Part shown: positions 1-8,382 of the stretch, piece by piece
How the letters are laid out: each line of letters begins with the position of its first letter
Numbering within the stretch: the stretch's first letter is position 1
Assembly (NCBI RefSeq): GCF_000238275.3
Contig: NZ_AHCF03000003.1
Coordinates: 2,108,001-2,172,000 of the forward strand
Reading direction: 5' to 3'
Length of the DNA stretch: 64,000 nucleotides
Source of the DNA: Pseudoalteromonas undina
GTDB taxonomy: Bacteria; Pseudomonadota; Gammaproteobacteria; Enterobacterales; Alteromonadaceae
Notes under the pieces: generated by a model
What the model saw: the letters and a program-made list of their open reading frames with translations, nothing else
What the model was told of the DNA's origin: nothing
Database searches by the model: none
Made by a program: the position numbers and the translations under genes

Positions 1-212
1 TTTTATATTAGCCATACTGAAAAAACGCCATATAAAATATAAACATAATAATAGCCCACAATACTAACTTTCTCAGTGTTAAACAGCGTTTGCATGATGT
101 TTTGAAGTTCATCAATTAACTCCTATTATTACTGTTAAATAAGCGCAATGACTAAGTATCAGTTATTTTTACGCCTAACGCACAAATTAATGAGATACAT
201 AACCGCCTTTTT

Positions 213-241
213 TTGTCCTGATTTCGTACAATACTTATAAT
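213..241 (+). promoter_or_regulatory. Candidate sigma70 promoter of the RND efflux operon
   Basis: A perfect TATAAT (236-241) lies 17 bases after TTGTCC (213-218), which is a fair -35 element. The expected transcription start is only a few bases before the annotated ATG at 254. The leader would then be extremely short, or translation would start at the in-frame ATG at 263. The rest of the first 250 bases shows no gene or other structure that I can support. Confidence 0.5.
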
Positions 242-253
242 CTATTTTCAGGT

Positions 254-1315
254 ATGAAAACAATGCACTCTAAACAATCCGGCAAAGCCCTATTTCCATT
301 TATTATTTCGGTATTAATAATTTTTAGCGTTTATTTATATTTGCCCGCATCACAGGGCGAGCAAGCTGATTACTCGGCAATGACAACACAAGTCTCTGCG
401 CACACTGTCGAGTCGCAAGAAAATGCCATTATGATTGAAGCCATTGGCAGTGCCCGTGCTAATCAGGCTATTTACATTAAAAGCGCACAAAACGATTATG
501 TCACCAGCATTTACTTTGAAGACGGCGACTTGGTCAGCAAAGGACAAAAATTAGTGCAACTGCAAAACCAACAAGAACAATTTGCAGTAAAAGAACTTAG
601 CATTAATTTACAAGAAGAAAAACGCCAATTAGCTAGGCTTACCGAACTTTCTCGCTCACAAGCGACTGCCAAGTCGTTACTTGAAGAACAGTTAGCCCGT
701 GTTGATGCCAGCGAAGCTCAACTTGAAAGTGCCAAAACTAAACTCAATGAAATGGCTATTACCGCGCCTTTTTCTGGGTTACTCGGTAAACGCGAAATAT
801 CGGTAGGCGCTTATATTAGTAACAGTACGATAATTACAACCTTAGATGATATCAGTATCATAAAAGTTGATTTTAAAGTGCCTGAAAAGTATTTAGCTCA
901 ACTGAAAAATGGAATGACGGTTCGCACTCAAAACGATGCTTACCCTGATCAAACCTTCACCGGTAAAGTAACCCATATAAGCTCACGTATTGATTCAATC
1001 ACTCGCAGTGTAGAAGTAACAGCTAGTTTTGCTAATAAATCGGGTTTACTTCGCCCTGGTATGCTACTTAAAACTGCACTAGAGCTAAGCAGCAATCAAG
1101 CGCTCATCGTGCCTGAAAAAGCAATTATTCCTCTGCAAGATAAACACTATGTTTTTCAAATTGAAGATGGCATAGCTAATCGCATAGAGGTACATGTTGC
1201 AAGTAGAAACAATGGCTGGGTTGCAATAGACAAGGGGTTAAAGAACGGCGAGCAGATTGTTACCGAGGGAATAATCAAAATCCGCTCTGGTAGCAAAGTA
1301 AGCGTTAAGGGGTAA
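254..1315 (+). CDS. RND efflux system periplasmic adaptor subunit (HlyD/MexH-like membrane fusion protein)
   Basis: This 353-residue membrane fusion protein links an inner-membrane RND pump to an outer-membrane channel. It has an N-terminal hydrophobic anchor at about residues 13-32, a lipoyl/hairpin region at about 70-175 rich in Gln, Glu and Leu, and beta-barrel and membrane-proximal domains after that, including the typical segment ITAPFSGLLGKREISVGAYI. The pump gene follows after three bases, so the two are co-transcribed. No outer-membrane channel gene is present, so a TolC-type partner encoded elsewhere is inferred. The ATG at 254 has only AGG directly before it. The ATG at 263 (residue 4) has the same AGG at better spacing and could be the true start. 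The substrate cannot be told from the sequence. Confidence 0.9.
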   Translation: MKTMHSKQSGKALFPFIISVLIIFSVYLYLPASQGEQADYSAMTTQVSAHTVESQENAIMIEAIGSARANQAIYIKSAQNDYVTSIYFEDGDLVSKGQKLVQLQNQQEQFAVKELSINLQEEKRQLARLTELSRSQATAKSLLEEQLARVDASEAQLESAKTKLNEMAITAPFSGLLGKREISVGAYISNSTIITTLDDISIIKVDFKVPEKYLAQLKNGMTVRTQNDAYPDQTFTGKVTHISSRIDSITRSVEVTASFANKSGLLRPGMLLKTALELSSNQALIVPEKAIIPLQDKHYVFQIEDGIANRIEVHVASRNNGWVAIDKGLKNGEQIVTEGIIKIRSGSKVSVKG

Positions 1316-1318
1316 CAC

Positions 1319-4300
1319 GTGAAAATTACCGATACTAGCGTCAAACGCCCCGTTTTTGCGATTGTTATTAACTTACTGTTACTCACTTTTGGCTTAGTTG
1401 CTTTTAGTATGCTGCCTTTGCGTGAGTATCCAGATATTGAAACACCGATTGTAAATATTAGTACTGAATATACCGGTGCATCTGCTGAAATTATTGAAAC
1501 AAAAATAACCCAAGTTATCGAAAACCGTATTTCGGGGATTGAGGGTATTAAAAGTATTAACTCATCGAGTCGTAATGGCCGCTCAAACATTACCATTGAG
1601 TTTAATATTAACCGCGACATAGACGATGCCTCTAACGATGTACGTGAACGTGTTGCACGGGCATTAGACAGCCTACCAGAGCAAGTACGCCCTCCTGAAG
1701 TATCAAAATCAAATAGTGACGAAAGCCCTATCGCGTGGTTTGTACTTAACAGTGAAACCATGGATTCATTGCAGCTTTCTGATTATGCACAGCGTTTTAT
1801 TGTCGACCGTTTGGCCGTTGTTGATGGTGTATCAAATGTGCGTATTGGGGGAGAGCGAAAGTATGCTATGAAAGTATGGCTTAACCGCCAAGCGATGGCA
1901 GCTCGTGGCATTACCTCTAGTGATATAGAGCAAACACTTCGCAGTGAAAATGTAGAGCTTCCGGCGGGTGAAATTGAATCGGTAGACCGTGATTTTACTG
2001 TGCGCACTGCACGCAGCTATAAAAACCAACGTGATTTTCAAAACCTTGTCATTAAGCGAGGTGAAGATGGTTATTTAGTACGTCTAGGCGAAGTGGCTGA
2101 CGTAAAATTAGAAGCCGCCGATGATGAAAGCTTATTTCGCGGAAATGGCCGTAATATGATTGGTATGGGTATTGTTAAACAAGCCAAAGCAAATACCCTT
2201 ACAGTAGTTGATAACGCCCGCAGTGAACTGGAAAAAATAAAACGTAATTTACCTGAAGGCACTACTATAGAAGACAGTTACGACTCTTCAGTATTTATCA
2301 AAGAATCAATTAATGAGGTTTATAAAACTTTAGCAATATCTATGGGGTTAGTAGTGCTTATTATCTTTATATTTTTAGGTAATATTCGCGCCACACTTAT
2401 TCCTGCGGTCACCGTACCGGTCGCCTTAGTCGGTAGTTTTATGTTTTTATTAGCAATGGGTTATTCAATTAACTTATTAACTCTACTGGCACTAGTATTA
2501 GCAATAGGCTTAGTGGTAGATGATGCCATTGTAATGCTAGAGAATATTCACCGCCGCATAGAGCTTGGGGAGCCGCCTTTATTGGCAGCTTATCGCGGCG
2601 CCCGTGAGGTAGGCTTTGCAATTATAGCCACCACCCTAGTGCTGATCTCTGTGTTTGTACCATTGGTGTTTATGGAAGGACGAATAGGCGCACTATTTAC
2701 AGAATTTGCAATGGCAGTAAGTGCCGCCGTGTTCTTCTCCAGTATTACTGCATTAACACTCTCTCCGGCATTGTGTTCAAAGGTTTTAAAGGCCTCTGAA
2801 AAAGAAAGTAAATTTAGCCAAGCAATGGATCGCTTTTTTACTAAATTAGAAAATGGATACCGTAATGCTTTAGCGTCAAACATGACCCGTAAATGGGGCT
2901 TAATGCTGAGCTTAGTTTTGGCTGGGTTTGTTAGTTATTCACTATTTTTACAAATACCGTCTGAACTTACCCCTAAAGAAGACCGTGGTACCTTTTTTGT
3001 ACTTATGAATGGCCCTGAAGGCGCTAGCTATGAGAATAATGCCGCTAATATGGCAAAGATAGAAGAACGCTTAATGCCTTACTCTGAATCTGGCGAACTA
3101 AGCCGAGTTTTAGTGCGAGTTCCAGGCTGGGGTGGCAGTGGTGGTGTAGCCATTGTTGGTATGGCGGATTGGGATAAACGCAAACGCTCAACCTGGGAAG
3201 TCATGGATGAAATTAGCGGTAAAATGCAAGAGGTCACCGATGTACGTGCTTTTGCAATTATGCGCCGTGGTATTGGCGGTGGTGGTTCATCGCGACCGAT
3301 AGAGTTTGTTTTACAAGGTAATGATTATGCTCAGCTAGCTGATTGGCGCGATAGAATTATTAAACGTGCAGAGAAAAACCCTGGGTTAGTGCGCATTGAT
3401 CATGATTATAAAGAAACCTTCCCACAGTTTTTAGTCAGTATTGATAAAAATAAAGCCGCTGATTTAGGCGTATCAGTCTCAGATGTGGGTCGTACACTTG
3501 AAACCATGCTTGGCCAACGCCGTGTAACCACTTTTATTGATCGCGGTGAAGAGTACGATGTAATTTTAAAGGGAACTAAAGAAGACTTTGCAAACCCTAC
3601 TGATATTTCAAATATTTACCTTAAATCTCGCAGCAATGAATTGGTGCCACTCGACAGCCTTATAAGCTTGAAAGAAGAAGCCACCGCCTCGCGTTTAAAT
3701 CGCTATAATCGTATGCGTGCAATTACTCTAAGTGCCAACTTAGCTGATGGCTATACGCTAGAACAAGCACTAAACTTTTTAAACAATGTTGCCGCAGAAG
3801 AAAATGACATTGATGGCGCCATTGATTACAAAGGTGAGTCACAATTGTTTTATGAAGGTGCCTCAGCCATGACCTATGTGTTTGTGCTGGCATTGACCGT
3901 GACCTTTTTAGTACTCGCTGCTCAGTTTGAAAGCTTTATGCATCCGCTTGTTATTATGCTCACCGTTCCACTTGGGCTAATGGGCGCTATGTTTGGCCTG
4001 TGGAGTATGGGCTTAACACTTAATATATACAGCCAAATTGGTATTGTGATGCTTATCGGGTTAAGCGCTAAAAACGGTATTCTGATTGTTGAATTTACCA
4101 ATCAGTTACGTGATAAAGGGTTGGAATTTAGTGAAGCTATTTTACAAGCCGCTACCCAGCGTTTACGTCCTATTATAATGACCTCCCTAACCACAGTTAT
4201 GAGTGCAGTACCTTTGGTACTCGCCTCAGGGCCTGGCTCGGAAAGTAGAATGGTAATTGGTGTGGTGGTATTTACCGGCGTAACGGTTGCCACCATACTG

Positions 4301-4417
4301 ACTCTGTTTGTGGTGCCAGCTGCCTATTACGCACTAGCGCGAAATACACAATCACCAGAGTTTTTACAGCAAAAGCTAGATAAACAAGCAGCTGAAAAAC
4401 CACTTAAAGAGATCTAA
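1319..4417 (+). CDS. RND family efflux pump, inner-membrane transporter (HAE1 type)
   Basis: A proton-driven multidrug exporter of 1032 residues, the usual length for AcrB/MexI-type pumps. It starts with GTG three bases after the adaptor stop. A transmembrane helix at about residues 12-30 is followed by a large periplasmic domain, then the first helix bundle with the proton-relay pair Asp401-Asp402 in LVVDDAIVMLENIHRR. A second periplasmic domain follows, and then the second bundle with Lys918 in GLSAKNGILIVEFTNQL. All three key charged residues are present, so the pump should be active. The sequence is closer to pumps with MexH-like adaptors than to AcrB itself, but this was judged by eye. 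A weak hairpin terminator follows. Confidence 0.95.
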   Translation: MKITDTSVKRPVFAIVINLLLLTFGLVAFSMLPLREYPDIETPIVNISTEYTGASAEIIETKITQVIENRISGIEGIKSINSSSRNGRSNITIEFNINRDIDDASNDVRERVARALDSLPEQVRPPEVSKSNSDESPIAWFVLNSETMDSLQLSDYAQRFIVDRLAVVDGVSNVRIGGERKYAMKVWLNRQAMAARGITSSDIEQTLRSENVELPAGEIESVDRDFTVRTARSYKNQRDFQNLVIKRGEDGYLVRLGEVADVKLEAADDESLFRGNGRNMIGMGIVKQAKANTLTVVDNARSELEKIKRNLPEGTTIEDSYDSSVFIKESINEVYKTLAISMGLVVLIIFIFLGNIRATLIPAVTVPVALVGSFMFLLAMGYSINLLTLLALVLAIGLVVDDAIVMLENIHRRIELGEPPLLAAYRGAREVGFAIIATTLVLISVFVPLVFMEGRIGALFTEFAMAVSAAVFFSSITALTLSPALCSKVLKASEKESKFSQAMDRFFTKLENGYRNALASNMTRKWGLMLSLVLAGFVSYSLFLQIPSELTPKEDRGTFFVLMNGPEGASYENNAANMAKIEERLMPYSESGELSRVLVRVPGWGGSGGVAIVGMADWDKRKRSTWEVMDEISGKMQEVTDVRAFAIMRRGIGGGGSSRPIEFVLQGNDYAQLADWRDRIIKRAEKNPGLVRIDHDYKETFPQFLVSIDKNKAADLGVSVSDVGRTLETMLGQRRVTTFIDRGEEYDVILKGTKEDFANPTDISNIYLKSRSNELVPLDSLISLKEEATASRLNRYNRMRAITLSANLADGYTLEQALNFLNNVAAEENDIDGAIDYKGESQLFYEGASAMTYVFVLALTVTFLVLAAQFESFMHPLVIMLTVPLGLMGAMFGLWSMGLTLNIYSQIGIVMLIGLSAKNGILIVEFTNQLRDKGLEFSEAILQAATQRLRPIIMTSLTTVMSAVPLVLASGPGSESRMVIGVVVFTGVTVATILTLFVVPAAYYALARNTQSPEFLQQKLDKQAAEKPLKEI

Positions 4418-4426
4418 GTCACTCTG

Positions 4427-4458
4427 AGCGTCGTAATTAGCTGTTACGGCGCTATTTT
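4427..4458 (+). terminator. Probable terminator after the RND operon
   Basis: AGCGTCGTAA and TTACGGCGCT form a ten-base stem with one mismatch around a seven-base loop, followed by ATTTT. The T tract is short, so termination may be partial and msrA may receive some read-through. Confidence 0.45.
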
Positions 4459-4491
4459 GGTGCATATAACCATATAATTGAGGAAGTACTT

Positions 4492-5028
4492 ATGAGTTCG
4501 ACCACACAGGTAGCAACACTAGGCGGCGGCTGTTTTTGGTGTATTGATGCGGCATTTAGGCGTGTTAGAGGGGTACTCAGTGTTTGTTCTGGTTACACGG
4601 GTGGACATACTGATAACCCAACCTACAAAGCCATTTGCACAGGCAACAGCGGACATGCCGAAGTGGTTAAGGTTGAATTTGATTCTAGTGTGATAAGCTT
4701 TGAAACCTTACTCGCAATGTTTTTTACCTTGCATGATGCCACCCAGTTAAATCGCCAAGGTAACGATATAGGTACTCAATACCGCAGCGTTGTGTATTAC
4801 CATGATCAGCAACAACAATTGCAAACACAGGCCGTTATTGCAGAGCTGCAAACTCATGTTAGCGAGCCTATAGTAACAGAGGTAAGCCCAGCAACCACTT
4901 TTTACCCTGCTGAAAGTTTTCATCAAGACTATTACAATGAAAACCCAGAACAAGGCTACTGTAGTATTTTAATTGCGCCTAAGTTGCACAAGTTTGAAAC
5001 CGAATTTAGCGAGTTTTTAAGTGAATAA
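4492..5028 (+). CDS. msrA: Peptide-methionine (S)-S-oxide reductase MsrA
   Basis: Repairs oxidised proteins by reducing the S-epimer of methionine sulfoxide. The catalytic motif GGGCFWC is at residues 11-17 with nucleophile Cys14. The family segments GYTGGHTDNPTY, TGNSGHAEVV and FFTLHDATQLNRQGNDIGTQY follow. At 178 residues it is a compact MsrA without a fused MsrB domain. The start is preceded by a good Shine-Dalgarno (GAGGAAGTACTT before ATG). It is transcribed alone, probably from its own promoter, and ends in a strong bidirectional terminator shared with the convergent btuB. Confidence 0.96.
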   Translation: MSSTTQVATLGGGCFWCIDAAFRRVRGVLSVCSGYTGGHTDNPTYKAICTGNSGHAEVVKVEFDSSVISFETLLAMFFTLHDATQLNRQGNDIGTQYRSVVYYHDQQQQLQTQAVIAELQTHVSEPIVTEVSPATTFYPAESFHQDYYNENPEQGYCSILIAPKLHKFETEFSEFLSE

Positions 5029-5048
5029 AGTGCTTTAAAGCGCTAACC

Positions 5049-5082
5049 AAATAGCCCAGCAATTTGCTGGGCTATTTGTTTT
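5049..5082. terminator. Bidirectional terminator between msrA and btuB
   Basis: AAATAGCCCAGC and GCTGGGCTATTT form a perfect 12-bp stem around five bases, followed by GTTTTT on the plus strand. Its position between two convergent genes fits termination of both. Confidence 0.88.
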
Positions 5083-5102
5083 TCGGCAACTAAAAGTGAT
5101 AA

Positions 5103-6950
5103 TTAAAACTGATAATTTGCCCCCACAAAGAAAGTTCTTCCTGCGCTGTTATAACCTAATAGCTCACCACTGGCAGCAAACCCTGTTGCTGCAGTAAAAT
5201 ATTCCTTATCAGTAATATTTTCTATTCGAGCAGCTAACGACAAATTATCGAGCAACTGGTAATTGGCTGCTAAATTAAATACCGTATAGTCAGCGAGTTC
5301 AGAATCATAATACGCAATTGATGGACGCGATGAGCGATACTGCATATCTAAACTAGCATCAAAATCGCCCCATGACTTAGCGAGTTGATAATTAAACGAC
5401 TCTGAAGGCCTGCGTGGTAAATCTGTATTCGTCTTTTCATCTGTAGCATCTAAAAAACTAACATTAACAGAGTGTTCAAAGCCTAACGCTGAAAACTCAG
5501 CCGATAATTCTATCCCCTGCATAGATACTTTATCTATGTTAGTTGCAATATATTTACCTGAGTCTGCATCATAATTATTACTAATTAAATTATTGATACG
5601 GTTATCGAAAATAGCAATATCATAACGTCCCCATTGAGTTTCTAGGGTAACACCAAACTCATTGTTTAAGGCTTCCTCTGGCTTAATATTATTATTTGGT
5701 AGATAGTATGGGCTGTTAGTTACAAACGCATTAATTAAAGACGGCGCCCTAAATGCGGTGCCATGATTTAAACGTACCGTTACATACTGATTCGCTTTAT
5801 ATCCAAGCCCAGTACTGTAAGTATTGGCACGGCCGTGAAAGTCATAATCATCGGTTCTGATAACCGCATTTGCTAACCATTGTTCATGACTATAAAACGC
5901 GCCTATAAACAATGCGTTGTTATCGCGTTTTTCTTCTGATGACGTTGCTGACGAGTTTGATAAATCCTCAGACAAGTAATTAAAACCACCTGATAAATCA
6001 AGCTCTTTCGTTAGGCTATAAAGCCCTCGGTATTCAAACTCAACACGCTCTGTGCTATACACTTGCTGAACATCGGTGCCAGTTTGAGTATTTTCTTCTT
6101 GCGATATACTCAATGAAGTACTTTGGGTATATATTTCTGAGGCTTTTTTCCAGCCTAGCTTAGCGGTATAGTTTTCAAAATCGTAGGCATCGTTACCCCA
6201 TGCGTTATCATACTGCGCTTCACCTTCACTGTACTGAGACTGTAAGCTCAACTTACCTAGTTCAGCCAGTTCATACGCTAAATTAAAGCCAATGTTTTTA
6301 TTTTTGTAGCCATCATCATCGTGATCTTTGGTGTATTCAGCCACAGGGTCTTTGCCAGTAACATCAAAACCATCTGTCTCTTCATAGCCTAGATTATAAT
6401 TAAAGCTAAGCGCCTCTTTTGCAAGCCCACCAGCAAGCTGATAATTACTGTAACTATGACTGCCCAAAGTAGCCGAAAGCGTATTATTTGAGGCTTTACG
6501 GGTAATGATATTAATTACTCCGGCTACCGCATCAGAGCCATAAATAGCTGCTCTGGCACCTTTAATAACTTCAACACGCTCGATACTATTAACTGGAATA
6601 TTAGTTAGCGATACACTACCTGAGCTTGCATCGCTCACTCTTACGCCATCAACCAATACTAAGGCATATTTAGCGCTAGCACCGCGAACAAATATATCTG
6701 CTTTTTGACCTAATCCGCCGTTACGGACAATATCAATACCAGCAATGGTATTTAATATTGCAGGTAAGTCTCGGTAATTCGCTTTTTCAATATCAGCGCG
6801 GTCGACAACTGCCACACTTGCTAATACATCATTTATAGGTTGTTCAAATTTATTTGCAGTAACGGTTATTCTTTCAATTGTTTGCTCTGCAGATGCAGAA
6901 AAAGACAGCGCAGCCGAAATAGCCACACCCAATGCAGTTTTATTTATCAT
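5103..6950 (-). CDS. btuB: TonB-dependent vitamin B12 receptor BtuB
   Basis: Outer-membrane transporter that binds cobalamin and imports it with TonB energy. The 615-residue protein begins with MINKTALGVAISAALSF and a signal peptide cut near SASA/EQ. Next comes a TonB box-like stretch (ERITVTANKFE), a plug domain at about residues 40-155 (VRGASAKYALVLVDGVRV, RVEVIKGARAAIYGSDAVAGVINI), and a 22-strand-type barrel ending in the C-terminal Phe of FFVGANYQF. The start at 6950 is chosen because AGGGAA lies eight bases before it; an upstream in-frame ATG has no ribosome site and would displace the signal peptide. The cobalamin riboswitch in the leader makes the B12 assignment firm. No btuCDF genes are in the window. 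Confidence 0.95.
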   Translation of the reverse strand: MINKTALGVAISAALSFSASAEQTIERITVTANKFEQPINDVLASVAVVDRADIEKANYRDLPAILNTIAGIDIVRNGGLGQKADIFVRGASAKYALVLVDGVRVSDASSGSVSLTNIPVNSIERVEVIKGARAAIYGSDAVAGVINIITRKASNNTLSATLGSHSYSNYQLAGGLAKEALSFNYNLGYEETDGFDVTGKDPVAEYTKDHDDDGYKNKNIGFNLAYELAELGKLSLQSQYSEGEAQYDNAWGNDAYDFENYTAKLGWKKASEIYTQSTSLSISQEENTQTGTDVQQVYSTERVEFEYRGLYSLTKELDLSGGFNYLSEDLSNSSATSSEEKRDNNALFIGAFYSHEQWLANAVIRTDDYDFHGRANTYSTGLGYKANQYVTVRLNHGTAFRAPSLINAFVTNSPYYLPNNNIKPEEALNNEFGVTLETQWGRYDIAIFDNRINNLISNNYDADSGKYIATNIDKVSMQGIELSAEFSALGFEHSVNVSFLDATDEKTNTDLPRRPSESFNYQLAKSWGDFDASLDMQYRSSRPSIAYYDSELADYTVFNLAANYQLLDNLSLAARIENITDKEYFTAATGFAASGELLGYNSAGRTFFVGANYQF

Positions 6951-6960
6951 GATGTTCCCT

Positions 6961-6981
6961 ATCTCTGCCCACCGCAAAGAT
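6961..6981 (-). promoter_or_regulatory. btuB: Hairpin before the btuB ribosome-binding site (candidate riboswitch expression platform)
   Basis: On the minus strand ATCTTTGC and GCAGAGAT pair around GGTGG, and the AGGGAA ribosome-binding site begins two bases after the stem. There is no U-run, so control of translation rather than termination is inferred. Confidence 0.5.
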
Positions 6982-6989
6982 GTTAATAA

Positions 6990-7166
6990 GTAAGATTACA
7001 TCAAGGCCGGTCTCCGGACTCAGTTACCATAATTTAATACAGCATAACTTTACCGTTGCGGGGGCAGTGTTGGGATTGACTTCATCAATGAAAACGCACC
7101 AACTTCCCGATTATCCTACTAAAAAAATCACACCGTTGAAGTGTTTAGCAAGCACCTTGAAAATAG
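6990..7166 (-). promoter_or_regulatory. Cobalamin (AdoCbl) riboswitch in the btuB leader
   Basis: Reading the minus strand, the order of conserved blocks is the classic one: AAGGTGCTTGC, then TCGGGAAGTTGGTGCG, then the B12-box region CACTGCCCCCGCAACGG (plus-strand 7053-7071), then GAGTCCGGAGACCGGCC (7005-7021). These match the core of the family closely. The element starts right at the predicted transcription start and ends about 40 bases before the btuB ATG. It should repress btuB when coenzyme B12 is plentiful. Confidence 0.95.
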
Positions 7167-7172
7167 GCAGCT

Positions 7173-7201
7173 ATTGTTATCTGTTTACTAAAAAATGTCA
7201 A
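7173..7201 (-). promoter_or_regulatory. sigma70 promoter of btuB
   Basis: A perfect TTGACA (7201 to 7196, minus strand) is followed after 17 bases by AACAAT (7178 to 7173). Transcription would start at about 7166, exactly where the riboswitch begins. Confidence 0.75.
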
Positions 7202-7240
7202 CGGACGTCTAAACATCTACAAATCGGGGTTTGGGGTTCG

Positions 7241-7289
7241 ATGCTCGATGCTCGATGCTCGATGCTCGATGCTCGATGCTCGATGCTCG
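7241..7289. repeat. Heptamer tandem repeat, seven exact ATGCTCG copies
   Basis: Seven perfect head-to-tail copies of ATGCTCG with no mismatch, flanked by a partial copy on each side. The array sits between the yajQ terminator (7311-7343) and the btuB -35 element (7196-7201). It lies within an open frame on the plus strand that I do not believe is a gene. Perfect copies suggest recent expansion by replication slippage. Confidence 0.97.
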
Positions 7290-7310
7290 ATAATTATCAT
7301 AGGTCCAAAA

Positions 7311-7343
7311 ATAAAAAAGCCAAACAATATAACGTGTTTGGCT
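7311..7343 (-). terminator. Terminator downstream of yajQ
   Basis: On the minus strand AGCCAAAC and GTTTGGCT pair around a loop of about ten bases and are followed by TTTTT. The hairpin is about 55 bases past the yajQ stop. Confidence 0.85.
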
Positions 7344-7397
7344 AAATACATGTTGCTTTGAACTAAGCGCCTATAGTGCCTAGCTCGAAACAATAAA

Positions 7398-7880
7398 TTA
7401 ATCGCGGAAGTTTTTAAACTGAAATGGCTGACCTAAATCGGCAGTGCGTACAACTTGCATAGCAGCTTGTAAGTCATCACGCTTTTTACCCGTTACGCGT
7501 ACTTCTTCGCCTTGAATAGCCGCTTGCACTTTTACTTTAGAATCTTTAATGGCTTTTACTACTTTTTTAGCCATATCTTTTTCGATACCCTGCTTTAGTG
7601 CAACGTTACGAAAAACATTTTTGCCTGCGCGAGAAATCTCTTGAAGTTCTAGGCTCGCAACATCCATTCCACGCTTTGAAACTTTTCCAGCTAAAATATC
7701 AAACAACTGCATAACCTGAGCATCTGCTTCAGCTTTTAATTTAATTGTTTTATCGTTTAATTCAATTGAGGCATCGACCCCTCTAAAATCAAATCGTGTT
7801 TCTAATTCACGATTGGCGTTATCAACCGCGTTTTGTGCTTCGTTCATTTCTACTTCAGATACAATATCAAATGAAGGCAT
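7398..7880 (-). CDS. yajQ: YajQ family nucleotide-binding protein (possible c-di-GMP effector)
   Basis: A small cytosolic protein of 160 residues made of two ferredoxin-like halves. The start [10 protein letters not shown], the segment [12 protein letters not shown] and the ending [12 protein letters not shown] are diagnostic of the family. YajQ homologues bind nucleotides, and some, such as the Xanthomonas member, bind cyclic di-GMP and partner a LysR-type regulator; the role here is not known. The start has a strong AGGAG eight bases before the ATG. The gene is monocistronic, with its own terminator. Confidence 0.95.
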   Translation of the reverse strand: MPSFDIVSEVEMNEAQNAVDNANRELETRFDFRGVDASIELNDKTIKLKAEADAQVMQLFDILAGKVSKRGMDVASLELQEISRAGKNVFRNVALKQGIEKDMAKKVVKAIKDSKVKVQAAIQGEEVRVTGKKRDDLQAAMQVVRTADLGQPFQFKNFRD

Positions 7881-8031
7881 GATGTTCTCCTAACTAGCTA
7901 ATCTTAATTTTATGCGGCAATTATAACGTTAAAATGATAAATCTTTACATTTTTCTGCATCTTGTTCAGGTGCGATACTAATTTAGTTTGATATACTGAG
8001 GCTTCTTTTTTATACGATTTTAGGATTTTTT

Positions 8032-8382
8032 GTGACGAGGCGTGTTTACCAAGCTATTTTTTTAATTAGTATTGTCGCATTTACCTTCTTATTTGCTAAA
8101 GAGGTAAAAGGGGCTGCAAACTTATTTCCGCATGTAGATAAAGTGGCGCATTTTGGTATTTTCTTTTTACTTGCCATTATAATGGATAAAGCCTTTAAAC
8201 TGCCGTTATATGCACAAATATTGCTGTTAGCCGGCTATGGTGCCGCAATAGAAATTATGCAAGATAGCCTCCCTTACAGACAAGCATCACTGGCCGATTT
8301 TGTTGCCGACTTTATTGGTGCGGCGAGCTACTTTTTAGCTAAAGCCCTATTAACACTGCGTAAAAAGAAGCATTATGGCTAA
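8032..8382 (+). CDS. VanZ-like family membrane protein
   Basis: A 116-residue protein with about four hydrophobic helices (about 8-23, 42-53, 62-77 and 92-108). The VanZ-like signature is visible as HVDKVAHFGIFFLLAIIMDKA near residues 35-55 and AAIEIMQDSLPYRQASLADFVADFIG after it. Such proteins are common near cell-envelope genes, but their biochemical function is mostly unknown. The start is GTG. The 3' end overlaps the next gene by eight bases, so the two are probably translated together. Nothing suggests antibiotic resistance. Confidence 0.82.
   Translation: MTRRVYQAIFLISIVAFTFLFAKEVKGAANLFPHVDKVAHFGIFFLLAIIMDKAFKLPLYAQILLLAGYGAAIEIMQDSLPYRQASLADFVADFIGAASYFLAKALLTLRKKKHYG

Noticed and set aside
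7241..7289. Possible CRISPR or iteron-type array
   Set aside because: The units are directly adjacent 7-mers with no spacers, so it is not CRISPR. No replication gene is near, so an origin with iterons is not supported.
6980..7345. A 121-codon plus-strand frame across the btuB leader
   Set aside because: It runs antisense through the cobalamin riboswitch and promoter and through the heptamer array. Its C-terminal part is just the translated repeat. No ribosome site or protein-like pattern supports it.
8032..8382. Teicoplanin-resistance gene from the VanZ name
   Set aside because: VanZ-like domains are widespread and no van cluster is near; the likeness is only to the fold.
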